A stretch of 64,000 bases of DNA from Nocardioides sp. zg-1308 (GTDB lineage Bacteria; Actinomycetota; Actinomycetes; Propionibacteriales; Nocardioidaceae), in NCBI RefSeq assembly GCF_013155375.1, contig NZ_JABJQY010000002.1, positions 1 to 64,000 on the forward strand, given 5' to 3'. Below, one piece after another: positions 42,194 to 49,652 of this stretch. Within the stretch, counting starts at the first letter, position 1. Each line of letters opens with the position of its first letter. Made by a program: the position numbers and the translations under genes. Below the pieces are notes generated by a model. The model did not search any database. It saw only the letters and a program-made list of their open reading frames with translations, and was not told the DNA's origin.

Positions 42194-43105
42194 TCAGAGC
42201 CCCGCGAGCTCCCGGAGGTCGGCGAGGATCTCGTCGTACCTCGCGACCAGCGAGATGTGTCCCTCGTCGTCTAACAGGTGCGCCCGCGCGCCGGGGATCG
42301 CGCCGGCGAGCCAGCGCCCGTGGTCGAACGGCACCATCTTGTCGTGGGCGCCCTGCCACACCGAGACGGGCACGGTGAGGTCGGCGACGTCGAACCCCCA
42401 CGGCCGCACGATCTGCAGCGTGTCCTCGACCATCCCGACCGGTCCCTGCGCCATGGCGTGGCGGAAGGAGGCGGCGACGACCTCCGCGAACTCGCCGTTC
42501 AGGGCACCGGCGTCCACCTCGTCGACCAGGCCGCCGAAGGCCGCGACGATGTCGTCGGCCGTGACCGCTCCGAGCTCCTCGGCCTGCCCGACGGCGATCG
42601 CCCGGAAGGCCTCGCGACCGGCGACGGCGGCCTCGAAGTCACGCACGTTCTCCGGCCCCATGCCCGCGTCCCAGTCGAGGCCGTCGGCGCCGTGGGGCGC
42701 GACGCCGGCGAGGCTGGCGACCGCGCGGCACCGGTCCGGCATCGTGGCGGCGCAGGCCAGGGCGCGGGGTCCGCCGCCGGAGTGCCCGAGCGTGACGAAG
42801 ACGCCCACCCCGAGGTGGTCGAGCAGCGTCGCGGAGTCCTCGGCGTCGGCGACGAGCGGGACCGGCCATCCGTCCGGCGTCGGTCGCGGGGTGGAGGCGC
42901 CGTAGCCGGGACGCGAGTACGTCACCAGGCGGAGGCCGGCGCGTCCGGCCGCGTCCCACAGCGACGGGTCGACGACCGCGGCGCTCGGCGTGCCGGAGTG
43001 GTGCAGGAGCGTGACGCCGTCGGTGGCGCCGCCGACGAGGAACTCCAGCCGCCGGCCGTCGGGCAGGGTCAGCGACTGAGGGATCGACTGGGGAGCAGAG
43101 GTCAT
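42194..43105 (-). CDS. Alpha/beta hydrolase
   Basis: A 303-residue alpha/beta-fold hydrolase. Nucleophile elbow VTLGHSGGGPRAL (Ser in GHSGG), acid in WQGAHDKMVP and base in DDEGHISLV form the catalytic triad, and HHSGTPSA near the start is the oxyanion region. No signal peptide, so cytosolic. It ends the hydrolase-carboxyltransferase-CoA-transferase row (18 bases after the carboxyltransferase stop), but its substrate is not predictable from sequence. ATG at 43105. Confidence 0.85.
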   Translation of the reverse strand: MTSAPQSIPQSLTLPDGRRLEFLVGGATDGVTLLHHSGTPSAAVVDPSLWDAAGRAGLRLVTYSRPGYGASTPRPTPDGWPVPLVADAEDSATLLDHLGVGVFVTLGHSGGGPRALACAATMPDRCRAVASLAGVAPHGADGLDWDAGMGPENVRDFEAAVAGREAFRAIAVGQAEELGAVTADDIVAAFGGLVDEVDAGALNGEFAEVVAASFRHAMAQGPVGMVEDTLQIVRPWGFDVADLTVPVSVWQGAHDKMVPFDHGRWLAGAIPGARAHLLDDEGHISLVARYDEILADLRELAGL

Positions 43106-43122
43106 GCCGGATCGTGGCACGC

Positions 43123-44568
43123 TCAGGAGGCGTGGGCCACCGACGTACGCGTCATCCGCCGCAGCTGCGCCCCCACCTCCGCGGCGACGGCCACGGCCAG
43201 CTCGGCGCGGGTCTCGCCCTCGACCTCGGGCACGACGTGCTGCACGACCCCGTCGGCCAGCAGGTCGGCGGCCCGCACCCGCTGGGCCGACGCCATCTCG
43301 GCGGCGTGGTCGACGTCGCCGTGGACGATGATGCTCGCCCCCTCGGGCGGCAGGGGCGAGAGCCACGCGTGCTCGGTCGCGACCACCGTCCGGGCGGGCA
43401 GGAACGCGAGCGCCCCTCCCCCGCACCCCTGGCCGAGGATCACCGACACGGTCGGCACCTTCATCGTCGTCAGCGTGGCGATGCACCGGGCGATCTCGCC
43501 GGCGATGGCGCGCTCCTCGGCGTCGGGCGACAGCTCGGCGCCCGGGGTGTCGATGACGCTGACCAGGGGCAGGCCGAGCTCCTCGGCCAGCCGCATGCCG
43601 CGGCGCGCCTCGCGCAGCGCGCCCGGGCCCATCGCGTGGCCGGGTGCCTGGCGTGAGCGGTCCTGCCCGATGACGACGCACGGCTGGTCGTCGAGGCGGG
43701 TGAGGGCGACCATCACGGTGGAGTCGCGCTCGCCCTCGTCGGTGCCCCGCAGCTGCAACGTCCCGGCAGCGCCGTGCGTCAGCAGGTCGCGCACGCCGGC
43801 CCGGTCCGTACGACGCGTGCGCTCGACGCTGTCCCAGGCGGCGTGGTCGCCGATGGTCTGCGCCGGGCGCGCGGGGAGCCGACTGGGGCCGGGCGGGTCG
43901 ACGAGCACAGCGAGCGCGGCCTCGACCATCGCCGGGAGGTCCTCGGCGGCGACGACGCCATCGATGACGCCGACGGCCGCGAGGTTCTCCGCCACCTGCA
44001 CGCCCGGGCGGAACGGCCTCCCGTGCAGCCCCTCGTAGACCTTCGGGCCGAGGAAGCCGACCAACGCTCCCGGCTCGGCCACGGTCACGTGGCCGAGGGA
44101 GCCCCACGACGCGTAGACGCCGCCGGTCGTCGGGTGGCGCAGGTGCACGAGGTAGGGCAGGCCGGCGGCGCGGTGGTCCATCAGCGCGCGGGAGATCTCG
44201 ACCATCCGGACGAAGGCGGGCGTGCCCTCCTGCATCCGGGTGCCACCGGAGGCCGTGCTGGCCAGGAGCGGCAGTCCCTCGGCGGTGGCGCGGCGCACGG
44301 CCGCGGTGATGCGGTCGGCGGCGGCCCGGCCGATCGAGCCGGCGAGGAAGCGGAACTCGTTGACCACGACGGCCACCGGTCGGCCGTGGACCTCGCCGCG
44401 ACCGGTCAGCACCGACTCGTCCGTGCCGGCCTTCTCCGCGGCGGCCTCGAGCACGGCGCGGTAGCCCGCGTCGACGCCGGTGAGGTCCACCGGTGAGTCC
44501 CACGACACGAACGTCCCCTCGTCGAGCACGAGGTCAAGGAGCTCGTGGGCGGTCCAGCGTCGGGTCAT
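43123..44568 (-). CDS. Fused AccD/AccA-like carboxyltransferase
   Basis: A 481-residue carboxyltransferase in which a beta-like half (about 1-240: GRGEVHGRPVAVVVNEFRF, TASGGTRMQEGTPAF, YASWGSLGHVTVAEPGALVGFLGPKVYE) is fused to an alpha-like half (260-481: VVIGQDRSRQAPGHAMGP, VSVIDTPGAELSPDAEERA, ILGQGCGGGALAFL, SPLPPEGASIIV). The Cys4 zinc ribbon of AccD is absent. No biotin carrier or carboxylase is encoded nearby. It may carboxylate an acyl-CoA with partners elsewhere, or decarboxylate malonyl-CoA as in MdcD/E-like enzymes. The CoA-transferase and MatC-type transporter next to it favour diacid metabolism. Confidence 0.82.
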   Translation of the reverse strand: MTRRWTAHELLDLVLDEGTFVSWDSPVDLTGVDAGYRAVLEAAAEKAGTDESVLTGRGEVHGRPVAVVVNEFRFLAGSIGRAAADRITAAVRRATAEGLPLLASTASGGTRMQEGTPAFVRMVEISRALMDHRAAGLPYLVHLRHPTTGGVYASWGSLGHVTVAEPGALVGFLGPKVYEGLHGRPFRPGVQVAENLAAVGVIDGVVAAEDLPAMVEAALAVLVDPPGPSRLPARPAQTIGDHAAWDSVERTRRTDRAGVRDLLTHGAAGTLQLRGTDEGERDSTVMVALTRLDDQPCVVIGQDRSRQAPGHAMGPGALREARRGMRLAEELGLPLVSVIDTPGAELSPDAEERAIAGEIARCIATLTTMKVPTVSVILGQGCGGGALAFLPARTVVATEHAWLSPLPPEGASIIVHGDVDHAAEMASAQRVRAADLLADGVVQHVVPEVEGETRAELAVAVAAEVGAQLRRMTRTSVAHAS

Positions 44569-44629
44569 GGGGTCCCCACGGCGTTGTCCGGAGGAGCGCA
44601 GCGGAGGAGGAGAACGGCGTGGGGTGTGC

Positions 44630-45826
44630 TCACGAGCCACCCCCGCCGACCCACGAGCGGATCTCGTCGGCGTGCTGGTCGAGCAGCGGCGGCGCCACGT
44701 GGTCGCGGCGCGTCACCTCGGTGCCCTCGGCGTCGAAGAAGCGCAGCGGCGGCCCGGGCAGCGTGATGCCGCCCAGGGTGGGGTGCTCGACGTCGACGAG
44801 CAGGCCCTGGCTGGCGACCTGGTCCCACTCGTAGACCTCGTCGAGGGTCCGCACCTTGCCCGCGGGCACGCCGACCTCGGCGAGCCGGGACAGCAGCGGC
44901 TCGGCGTCCCAGTCGGCGAAGGCCTGCTCCACCACCTCGATGACGCGGTCGCGCTGCGCGACGCGCTCCTGGTTGGTGGCCAGCCCCTCGGCCTCGGGGT
45001 CGAGCCCGAAGCCCTCGCAGAACCGCTTCCACAGCCCCTCGCTGCCCAGCGCGATCTGCACCGCGCCGTCGCGGCAGTGAAACAGGCCATAGGGAGAGAT
45101 CGACGGGTGGTGGTTGCCCTGCGCCCGGCCGACCTGGCCGGCGACGGTCCACCGGGTGCCCTGGAAGGCGTGCACGCCGACGACCGACGCCAGCAGCGAC
45201 GTCCGCACGACCGTGCCCTTGCCGGTCGCGTGCCGCTCGTGCAGCGCGGCGAGCACGCCGTAGGCGCCGTACATCCCCGACAGCAGGTCGGCGATGGGTA
45301 CGCCGACGCGCTGCGGGTCGTCGGGACCCGACCCGGTCAGCGACATCAGGCCGGCCTCCCCCTGGGCGATCTGGTCGTAGCCGGCGCGGCCGCCCTCGGG
45401 ACCGTCGTGGCCGAAGCCGGTGATGGAGAGGACCACCAACCGCGGGTTGCGGCGCATCATCTCCTCGATGCCGAGCCCGAGCCGCTCGAGGACGCCGGTG
45501 CGGAAGTTCTCCACCAGCACGTCGGCGCGCTCCACGAGCCCGATGAGCACGTCCTTGTCGGTCTGGTCCTTGAGGTCGAGCGCGATCGACTCCTTGTTGC
45601 GGTTGGTGCACAGGAAGTACGTCGACTGGCGGGCGTCGGGCTCGCCGACGAACGGCGGCCCCCAGCCGCGGGTGTCGTCGCCGCTGCCGGGCGACTCCAC
45701 CTTGATCACGCGGGCGCCGAGGTCGCCGAACATCTGGGTGGCGTGCGGGCCCGCGAGGGCGCGGGTGAGGTCGACGACGAGGAGGTCCGCGAGCGGTCCG
45801 GTCGGGTGGGTGGTCGGGTCAGTCAT
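44630..45826 (-). CDS. CaiB/BaiF (class III) CoA-transferase
   Basis: A 398-residue class III CoA-transferase: DLTRALAGPHATQMFGDLGARVIKVESPGSGDDTR at the start, FRTGVLERLGLG, and GYDQIAQGEAGLMSLTG, whose Asp is the catalytic acyl-anhydride residue. It moves CoA from a donor acyl-CoA to a carboxylic acid. ATG at 45826 is chosen (GGATGG upstream); an ATG at 45838 overlapping the transporter stop is the alternative. The adjacent MatC-type transporter and carboxyltransferase point to a short diacid such as malonate as the acceptor; this is inference. Confidence 0.85.
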   Translation of the reverse strand: MTDPTTHPTGPLADLLVVDLTRALAGPHATQMFGDLGARVIKVESPGSGDDTRGWGPPFVGEPDARQSTYFLCTNRNKESIALDLKDQTDKDVLIGLVERADVLVENFRTGVLERLGLGIEEMMRRNPRLVVLSITGFGHDGPEGGRAGYDQIAQGEAGLMSLTGSGPDDPQRVGVPIADLLSGMYGAYGVLAALHERHATGKGTVVRTSLLASVVGVHAFQGTRWTVAGQVGRAQGNHHPSISPYGLFHCRDGAVQIALGSEGLWKRFCEGFGLDPEAEGLATNQERVAQRDRVIEVVEQAFADWDAEPLLSRLAEVGVPAGKVRTLDEVYEWDQVASQGLLVDVEHPTLGGITLPGPPLRFFDAEGTEVTRRDHVAPPLLDQHADEIRSWVGGGGS

Positions 45827-45831
45827 GCGGG

Positions 45832-47151
45832 TCACCATCCTGGGAGGACGAGGGCTGCCCAGACGAGCAGCGGGCCGACGAGGGTCACCACGACGCCGTA
45901 GCCGAGGATCTGCTTGTAGTAGACCGGCTCGCTGATCGAGTCCGGCCGGTTGGCGAGCATCAGCGCACCGTTGGTGGAGAACGGGCTGACGTCGACGATG
46001 GTCGACGACACGGCGAGGGCCGCGACGAACAGCGCCGCGTTGATGCCGCCGTCGGCGATGAGGGGCACGGCGATCGGGATGATCACCGGCAGCAGCGCGG
46101 TGGACGAGGCGAACGCGGACACCACGCCGCCGACGTAGCAGAGGACCAGCGCGCCGATCGCGGCCGCACCGAGGCCGGCCGCCCAGTTGCCGACGAACTC
46201 CGGCGAGCCGGCGGTGGTCAGGATGGTGGCGTAGGTGCTGACACCGGCGACGAGCAGCACGGTCGGCCAGGCGATCTGCTTGACCGCGTCCTTGTGCTCC
46301 TCGGCGTTCAGCATGGCGAGGATGACGGCCGCCGTGATCGCGACGAAGCCGATGTTCTTGTCGAAGACGAGCGCGACGACGGCGACGCCGACGAAGGCGA
46401 GGAGCGTCAGCACCTGGTCACGACGTACGCCCTGGGCCTGCGTGCCGGTCGGCGCGGACGTGCCGTAGCCCCGGGCCGGGACGGTGGCGCCGCCGCGGTG
46501 CAGGTCGTCGTCGAGCGTGTCGGGCTCGTCGGGGTCGATCCGCATCGCCATCAGCTTGCGGCCGCCGAGGGCCACGAAGAGGATCGCGGCCATGATCGTG
46601 TTGACGACGAGGCTGGCGAGGAAGACGGTGATCTCGCTCGACGGGAGTCCCGCGTCCTCCATGACGGAGTTGGTGATCACGCCGTAGATGCTGATCGGCG
46701 AGAAGCCGCCGGCCTGGGCGCCGTGGACCACGAACATGCCCATCATCAGCGGGCTGATGCCGTAGCGGCCGGCGAAGCCGAGCGCGATCGGGCCGATGAT
46801 CGCGCAGGCGGCCGGGCTCACCGCGCCGATGCCGGTCAGCACGGCGGTCACCGCGAACATCACCCACGGGATGAGGGCCACGCGGCCGCCCACGGCCCTG
46901 ACCGCGGTCCGCACGATCAGGTCGACCGTGCCGTTGTTGCGCGCGATGGCGAACAGGTAGGTGACGCCGATCAGGGTGAGGATGAGGTCACCGCTGACGC
47001 CGGCGAGGATCTCCTTCTCGTCCAGGTCGAGGGCGTACATGCCCACGAACCACGCGGCGACGTAGGCCAGCGCTCCCATGTTGATCGGCAGCACCGTGCC
47101 GATCACGAACAACGCGACCAGGGCGATGATCGCGACCCATTCCGGACCCAT
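45832..47151 (-). CDS. MatC-type dicarboxylate transporter
   Basis: A 439-residue membrane protein with 11-12 hydrophobic segments. The N-terminal 150 residues (VIGTVLPINMGALAYVAAW, TLIGVTYLFAIARNNGTVDL, SPAACAIIGPIALGFAGRYGISPLMMG) fit the MatC N-terminal domain of malonate carriers, and the C-terminus has the paired SPFSTNGA motif of Na+/diacid carriers. It should import malonate or another C3-C4 diacid. GGAGGTCTGAC before the ATG at 47151 decides the start. Transcribed divergently from the GntR regulator. Confidence 0.88.
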   Translation of the reverse strand: MGPEWVAIIALVALFVIGTVLPINMGALAYVAAWFVGMYALDLDEKEILAGVSGDLILTLIGVTYLFAIARNNGTVDLIVRTAVRAVGGRVALIPWVMFAVTAVLTGIGAVSPAACAIIGPIALGFAGRYGISPLMMGMFVVHGAQAGGFSPISIYGVITNSVMEDAGLPSSEITVFLASLVVNTIMAAILFVALGGRKLMAMRIDPDEPDTLDDDLHRGGATVPARGYGTSAPTGTQAQGVRRDQVLTLLAFVGVAVVALVFDKNIGFVAITAAVILAMLNAEEHKDAVKQIAWPTVLLVAGVSTYATILTTAGSPEFVGNWAAGLGAAAIGALVLCYVGGVVSAFASSTALLPVIIPIAVPLIADGGINAALFVAALAVSSTIVDVSPFSTNGALMLANRPDSISEPVYYKQILGYGVVVTLVGPLLVWAALVLPGW

Positions 47152-47226
47152 GTCAGACCTCCGAGTCGAACCGCACGGCGGGGACCGGGGGTGACCCTCG
47201 TCACGATGCTGGCTCAGTGGCCTAGC

Positions 47227-47256
47227 CAATAGGACAATGAACCGTGAGTCAATAGG
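47227..47256. promoter_or_regulatory. CAATAGG direct repeats between MatC-type and GntR genes
   Basis: CAATAGG occurs at 47227-47233 and 47250-47256, 23 bases apart (two helical turns), in the 113-base region between divergent genes. The first is part of CCTAGCCAATAGG. The neighbouring GntR/FadR protein could bind here and control both directions. The second copy is nine bases from the regulator start, where a repressor would block its transcription. Confidence 0.45.
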
Positions 47257-47264
47257 CTGTCCGC

Positions 47265-47969
47265 ATGGCCGAGCCGTCCTTCCCGCCCCGGTTGCTCCGC
47301 ACCCGCCTCTACGAGCAGGTGGCGGGGCAGATCTCGGCGTGGATCAGCGACAACGGCCTCCAGGCCGGCGACAAGCTGCCCGCCGAGCGCGAGCTGGCCC
47401 AACGGCTCGGCGTCAGTCGGGCCACCCTGAGCCAGGCGCTCGTCGCGCTGGAGGTGGTCGGGGTCGTCGAGGTCCGCCACGGCGACGGCACCGTGGTCAC
47501 CGCCCGGGCCCAGACCTCGACGCGCATCGTCGAGGCGATCCGCAGCCACGCCGACCGCCTGCCCGAGGTCATCGAGACCCGAGACGCGCTCGAGACCAAG
47601 ATCGCCTCGCTGGCCGCCCTGCGACGCACCGCCGACGACCTCGCCCGCATCGACGACGCGCTCGCCTCCATGGAGGCCGACATCGCGGCCGGCGGTCGCG
47701 GCGTGGAGGGCGACGAGCGCTTCCACGGCGCCGTCACCGCCGCGTCCCACTCCCTGCTGCTGGCCCGGCTGATGGACGAGATCGGCGACCTGGTGCGCGA
47801 GACGCGGCTCGAGTCGCTGGGCCAGCCCGGCCGGCCGCAGGACTCGCTGGCCGGCCACCGCGCGATCGCCGAGGCGATCCGCGCCGGCGACCCCGACGCG
47901 GCCGCGGCCGCCATGCACGCGCACGTCGAGATGGTCAGCGACGTCGCGCTCCTGCGCGAACAGCAGTGA
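47265..47969 (+). CDS. GntR family (FadR/FCD) regulator
   Basis: A 234-residue regulator: winged helix residues about 10-75 (QISAWISDNGLQAGDKLPAERELAQRLGVSRATLSQALVALEVVGVVEVRHGDGT) and an FCD ligand domain of helices with Arg/His/Asp metal ligands (ETRDALE, DERFHGAV, GHRAIAEAI, HVEMV). FCD regulators bind small carboxylates. Placed divergently from the MatC-type transporter, it probably senses that substrate or its CoA product and represses the operon. Malonate regulons in rhizobia use a related GntR protein. Confidence 0.9.
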   Translation: MAEPSFPPRLLRTRLYEQVAGQISAWISDNGLQAGDKLPAERELAQRLGVSRATLSQALVALEVVGVVEVRHGDGTVVTARAQTSTRIVEAIRSHADRLPEVIETRDALETKIASLAALRRTADDLARIDDALASMEADIAAGGRGVEGDERFHGAVTAASHSLLLARLMDEIGDLVRETRLESLGQPGRPQDSLAGHRAIAEAIRAGDPDAAAAAMHAHVEMVSDVALLREQQ

Positions 47970-48736
47970 CGGCGCTCGACGCGCTCCTGGTCCTCGCGAC
48001 CGGGCTCGGCGCCGGCATCCTGTCCTCCACGGTCGGCGTCGCGTCGCTGCTGAGCTTCCCCGTGCTGGTCGCGCTCGGGCTGCCGCCGGTCGTCGCCAAC
48101 GTCACCAACACGCTCGGGATGATCCCGGCCGGCCTCGGCGGCGTCGTCGGCTACCGCCAGGAGGTCAGGGAGGGCGGCCGGGTCGCCGTGGTCATCGTGG
48201 TCGTCTGCGCGATCGGCGCGGTCCTCGGCGCCGCCCTGCTGCTCGGCCTGCCGCCGGGCGTCTTCGAGGCCGTCGTCCCGTGGCTCATCCTCTTCACCTG
48301 CCTGCTGGTCGCCATCCAGCCGCGGATCAGTGCCTGGCTGCGGGCCCGCCACGAGCAGCAGCACGGCGAGCAGCGCGCCGAGCGGCGCCACATGTCGCCG
48401 GCCACGACCGCGTTCGCCACGCTCACCGGCGTCTACGGCGGCTACTTCGGGGCCGGCGCCGGCGTGATGATGGTGGCCGTCCTCGGGCTCGGCACCGACC
48501 TCGAGCTGCGCATCGTCAACGGCCTCAAGACCCTGTCGCTCATGGTCGGCAACATCGTGGCGGGCCTCATCTTCGTGGTGGTCGCGGATCCGCGGTGGGA
48601 CGTCGCCGGACTGCTCGCCGCCGGCTCGCTGGTCGGCGGCTACGTCGGCGCCCGCATCGGCCGCAAGCTCCCCGACTCGGTCTTCCGCGGGGCCGTGGTG
48701 GCGGCCGGCGTGGTGGCGGCGCTACTGCTGTTCTGA
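47966..48736 (+). CDS. TauE/SafE family permease
   Basis: A 256-residue membrane protein with about eight hydrophobic segments in two repeated halves, each with the conserved signature (GAGILSSTVGVASLLSFPVLVALGLPPVVANVTNTLG and GYFGAGAGVMMVAVL...IVNGLKTLSLMVGN). Family members export sulfite or organic anions. Its GTG at 47966 overlaps the GntR stop as GTGA, so it is part of the regulator transcript and may export a related organic anion. Its 3' end overlaps the convergent SDR gene by 15 bases. Confidence 0.88.
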   Translation: MTALDALLVLATGLGAGILSSTVGVASLLSFPVLVALGLPPVVANVTNTLGMIPAGLGGVVGYRQEVREGGRVAVVIVVVCAIGAVLGAALLLGLPPGVFEAVVPWLILFTCLLVAIQPRISAWLRARHEQQHGEQRAERRHMSPATTAFATLTGVYGGYFGAGAGVMMVAVLGLGTDLELRIVNGLKTLSLMVGNIVAGLIFVVVADPRWDVAGLLAAGSLVGGYVGARIGRKLPDSVFRGAVVAAGVVAALLLF

Positions 48737-49639
48737 GGCCTGCAGGTCCGAGGCCCGGGGGCCGAGGCCGGCCGTCCCGCGGGCGGCGGCCGAGTCCGGC
48801 GACGCGAGGTGGAAGCGCGACATCAGGGCGTCGCTGAGCCGCGGCGCCACGACGTTGACCACCGCCCCGACCCGGCCCGCGGCGGTGTCCCAGGTGACCG
48901 GCCGGTCCTCCAGCGCCCGCACCACCCGGGCCGCCGCCTCCTCGGCCGACATGCTCGCGCGGCCGTCGTACGCGTCCGTCGGGGCCACCATCGGGGTGCG
49001 CACCAGCCCGAAGCGCATGTTGGTGAACGTGACGCCGTCGGCGTAGGTCTCACGACCCGCGATCCGCGACCACGTGTCGAGCGCGGTCTTGGAGGCGATG
49101 TAGGCGGAGAACTTCGGCGCCTTGAGCTGCACGCCCCACGTCACCACGTTGACGACGTGGCCGAAGCCCTGCGCCCGCATGGAGGGCAGCAGGCCCATGG
49201 TCAGGCGGACGGGGCCGAAGAAGTTGATCGCCATCGTGCGCTCGACGTCGTGGAACCGGTCCTGGGACAGCTCGAGCGAGCGGCGGATCGAGCGGCCGGC
49301 GTTGTTGACGAGGTGGTCGACGGTGCCGACCTCCTCCAGCACCTGCTGCACCAGCGCGTCGACCGCGTCGAGGTCGGTCAGGTCGACGGCGTACGACGAC
49401 GCCCGCCCGCCGCGCTCCTCGATCGCCGTGCGGACCCGGTCGAGCTCCGCCTCCCGCCGGGCGACCAGGACGACGCGGGCACCTGCCGCCGCCGCGGCCC
49501 GGGCAGTGGCCTCGCCGATGCCGGAGCTCGCCCCGGTGACCAGGACCGTGCGGCCCACCAGTGGGCTCGGCGCGTCGCGGCCCAGGCGGGCCGCGAGCCG
49601 GCGCAGGCGGGCCCGCGGCGTCACGAGGAGCAGGCCCAT
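48722..49639 (-). CDS. SDR family oxidoreductase
   Basis: A 305-residue classical SDR with a preceding 25-residue basic N-terminus. TGASSGIGEATARA is the cofactor motif (about residues 35-48), NNAG near 115, and the YIASK tyrosine-lysine motif near 180 (with Ser upstream in VVTWG). A C-terminal segment (VVAPRLSDALMSRFHLASPDS) resembles long-chain or acyl-aldehyde reductase-type SDRs. The substrate is unknown. It is 13 bases downstream of the glutamate dehydrogenase gene on the same strand. Confidence 0.8.
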   Translation of the reverse strand: MGLLLVTPRARLRRLAARLGRDAPSPLVGRTVLVTGASSGIGEATARAAAAAGARVVLVARREAELDRVRTAIEERGGRASSYAVDLTDLDAVDALVQQVLEEVGTVDHLVNNAGRSIRRSLELSQDRFHDVERTMAINFFGPVRLTMGLLPSMRAQGFGHVVNVVTWGVQLKAPKFSAYIASKTALDTWSRIAGRETYADGVTFTNMRFGLVRTPMVAPTDAYDGRASMSAEEAAARVVRALEDRPVTWDTAAGRVGAVVNVVAPRLSDALMSRFHLASPDSAAARGTAGLGPRASDLQASEQQ

Positions 49640-49652
49640 CAGGACAGGCCCA

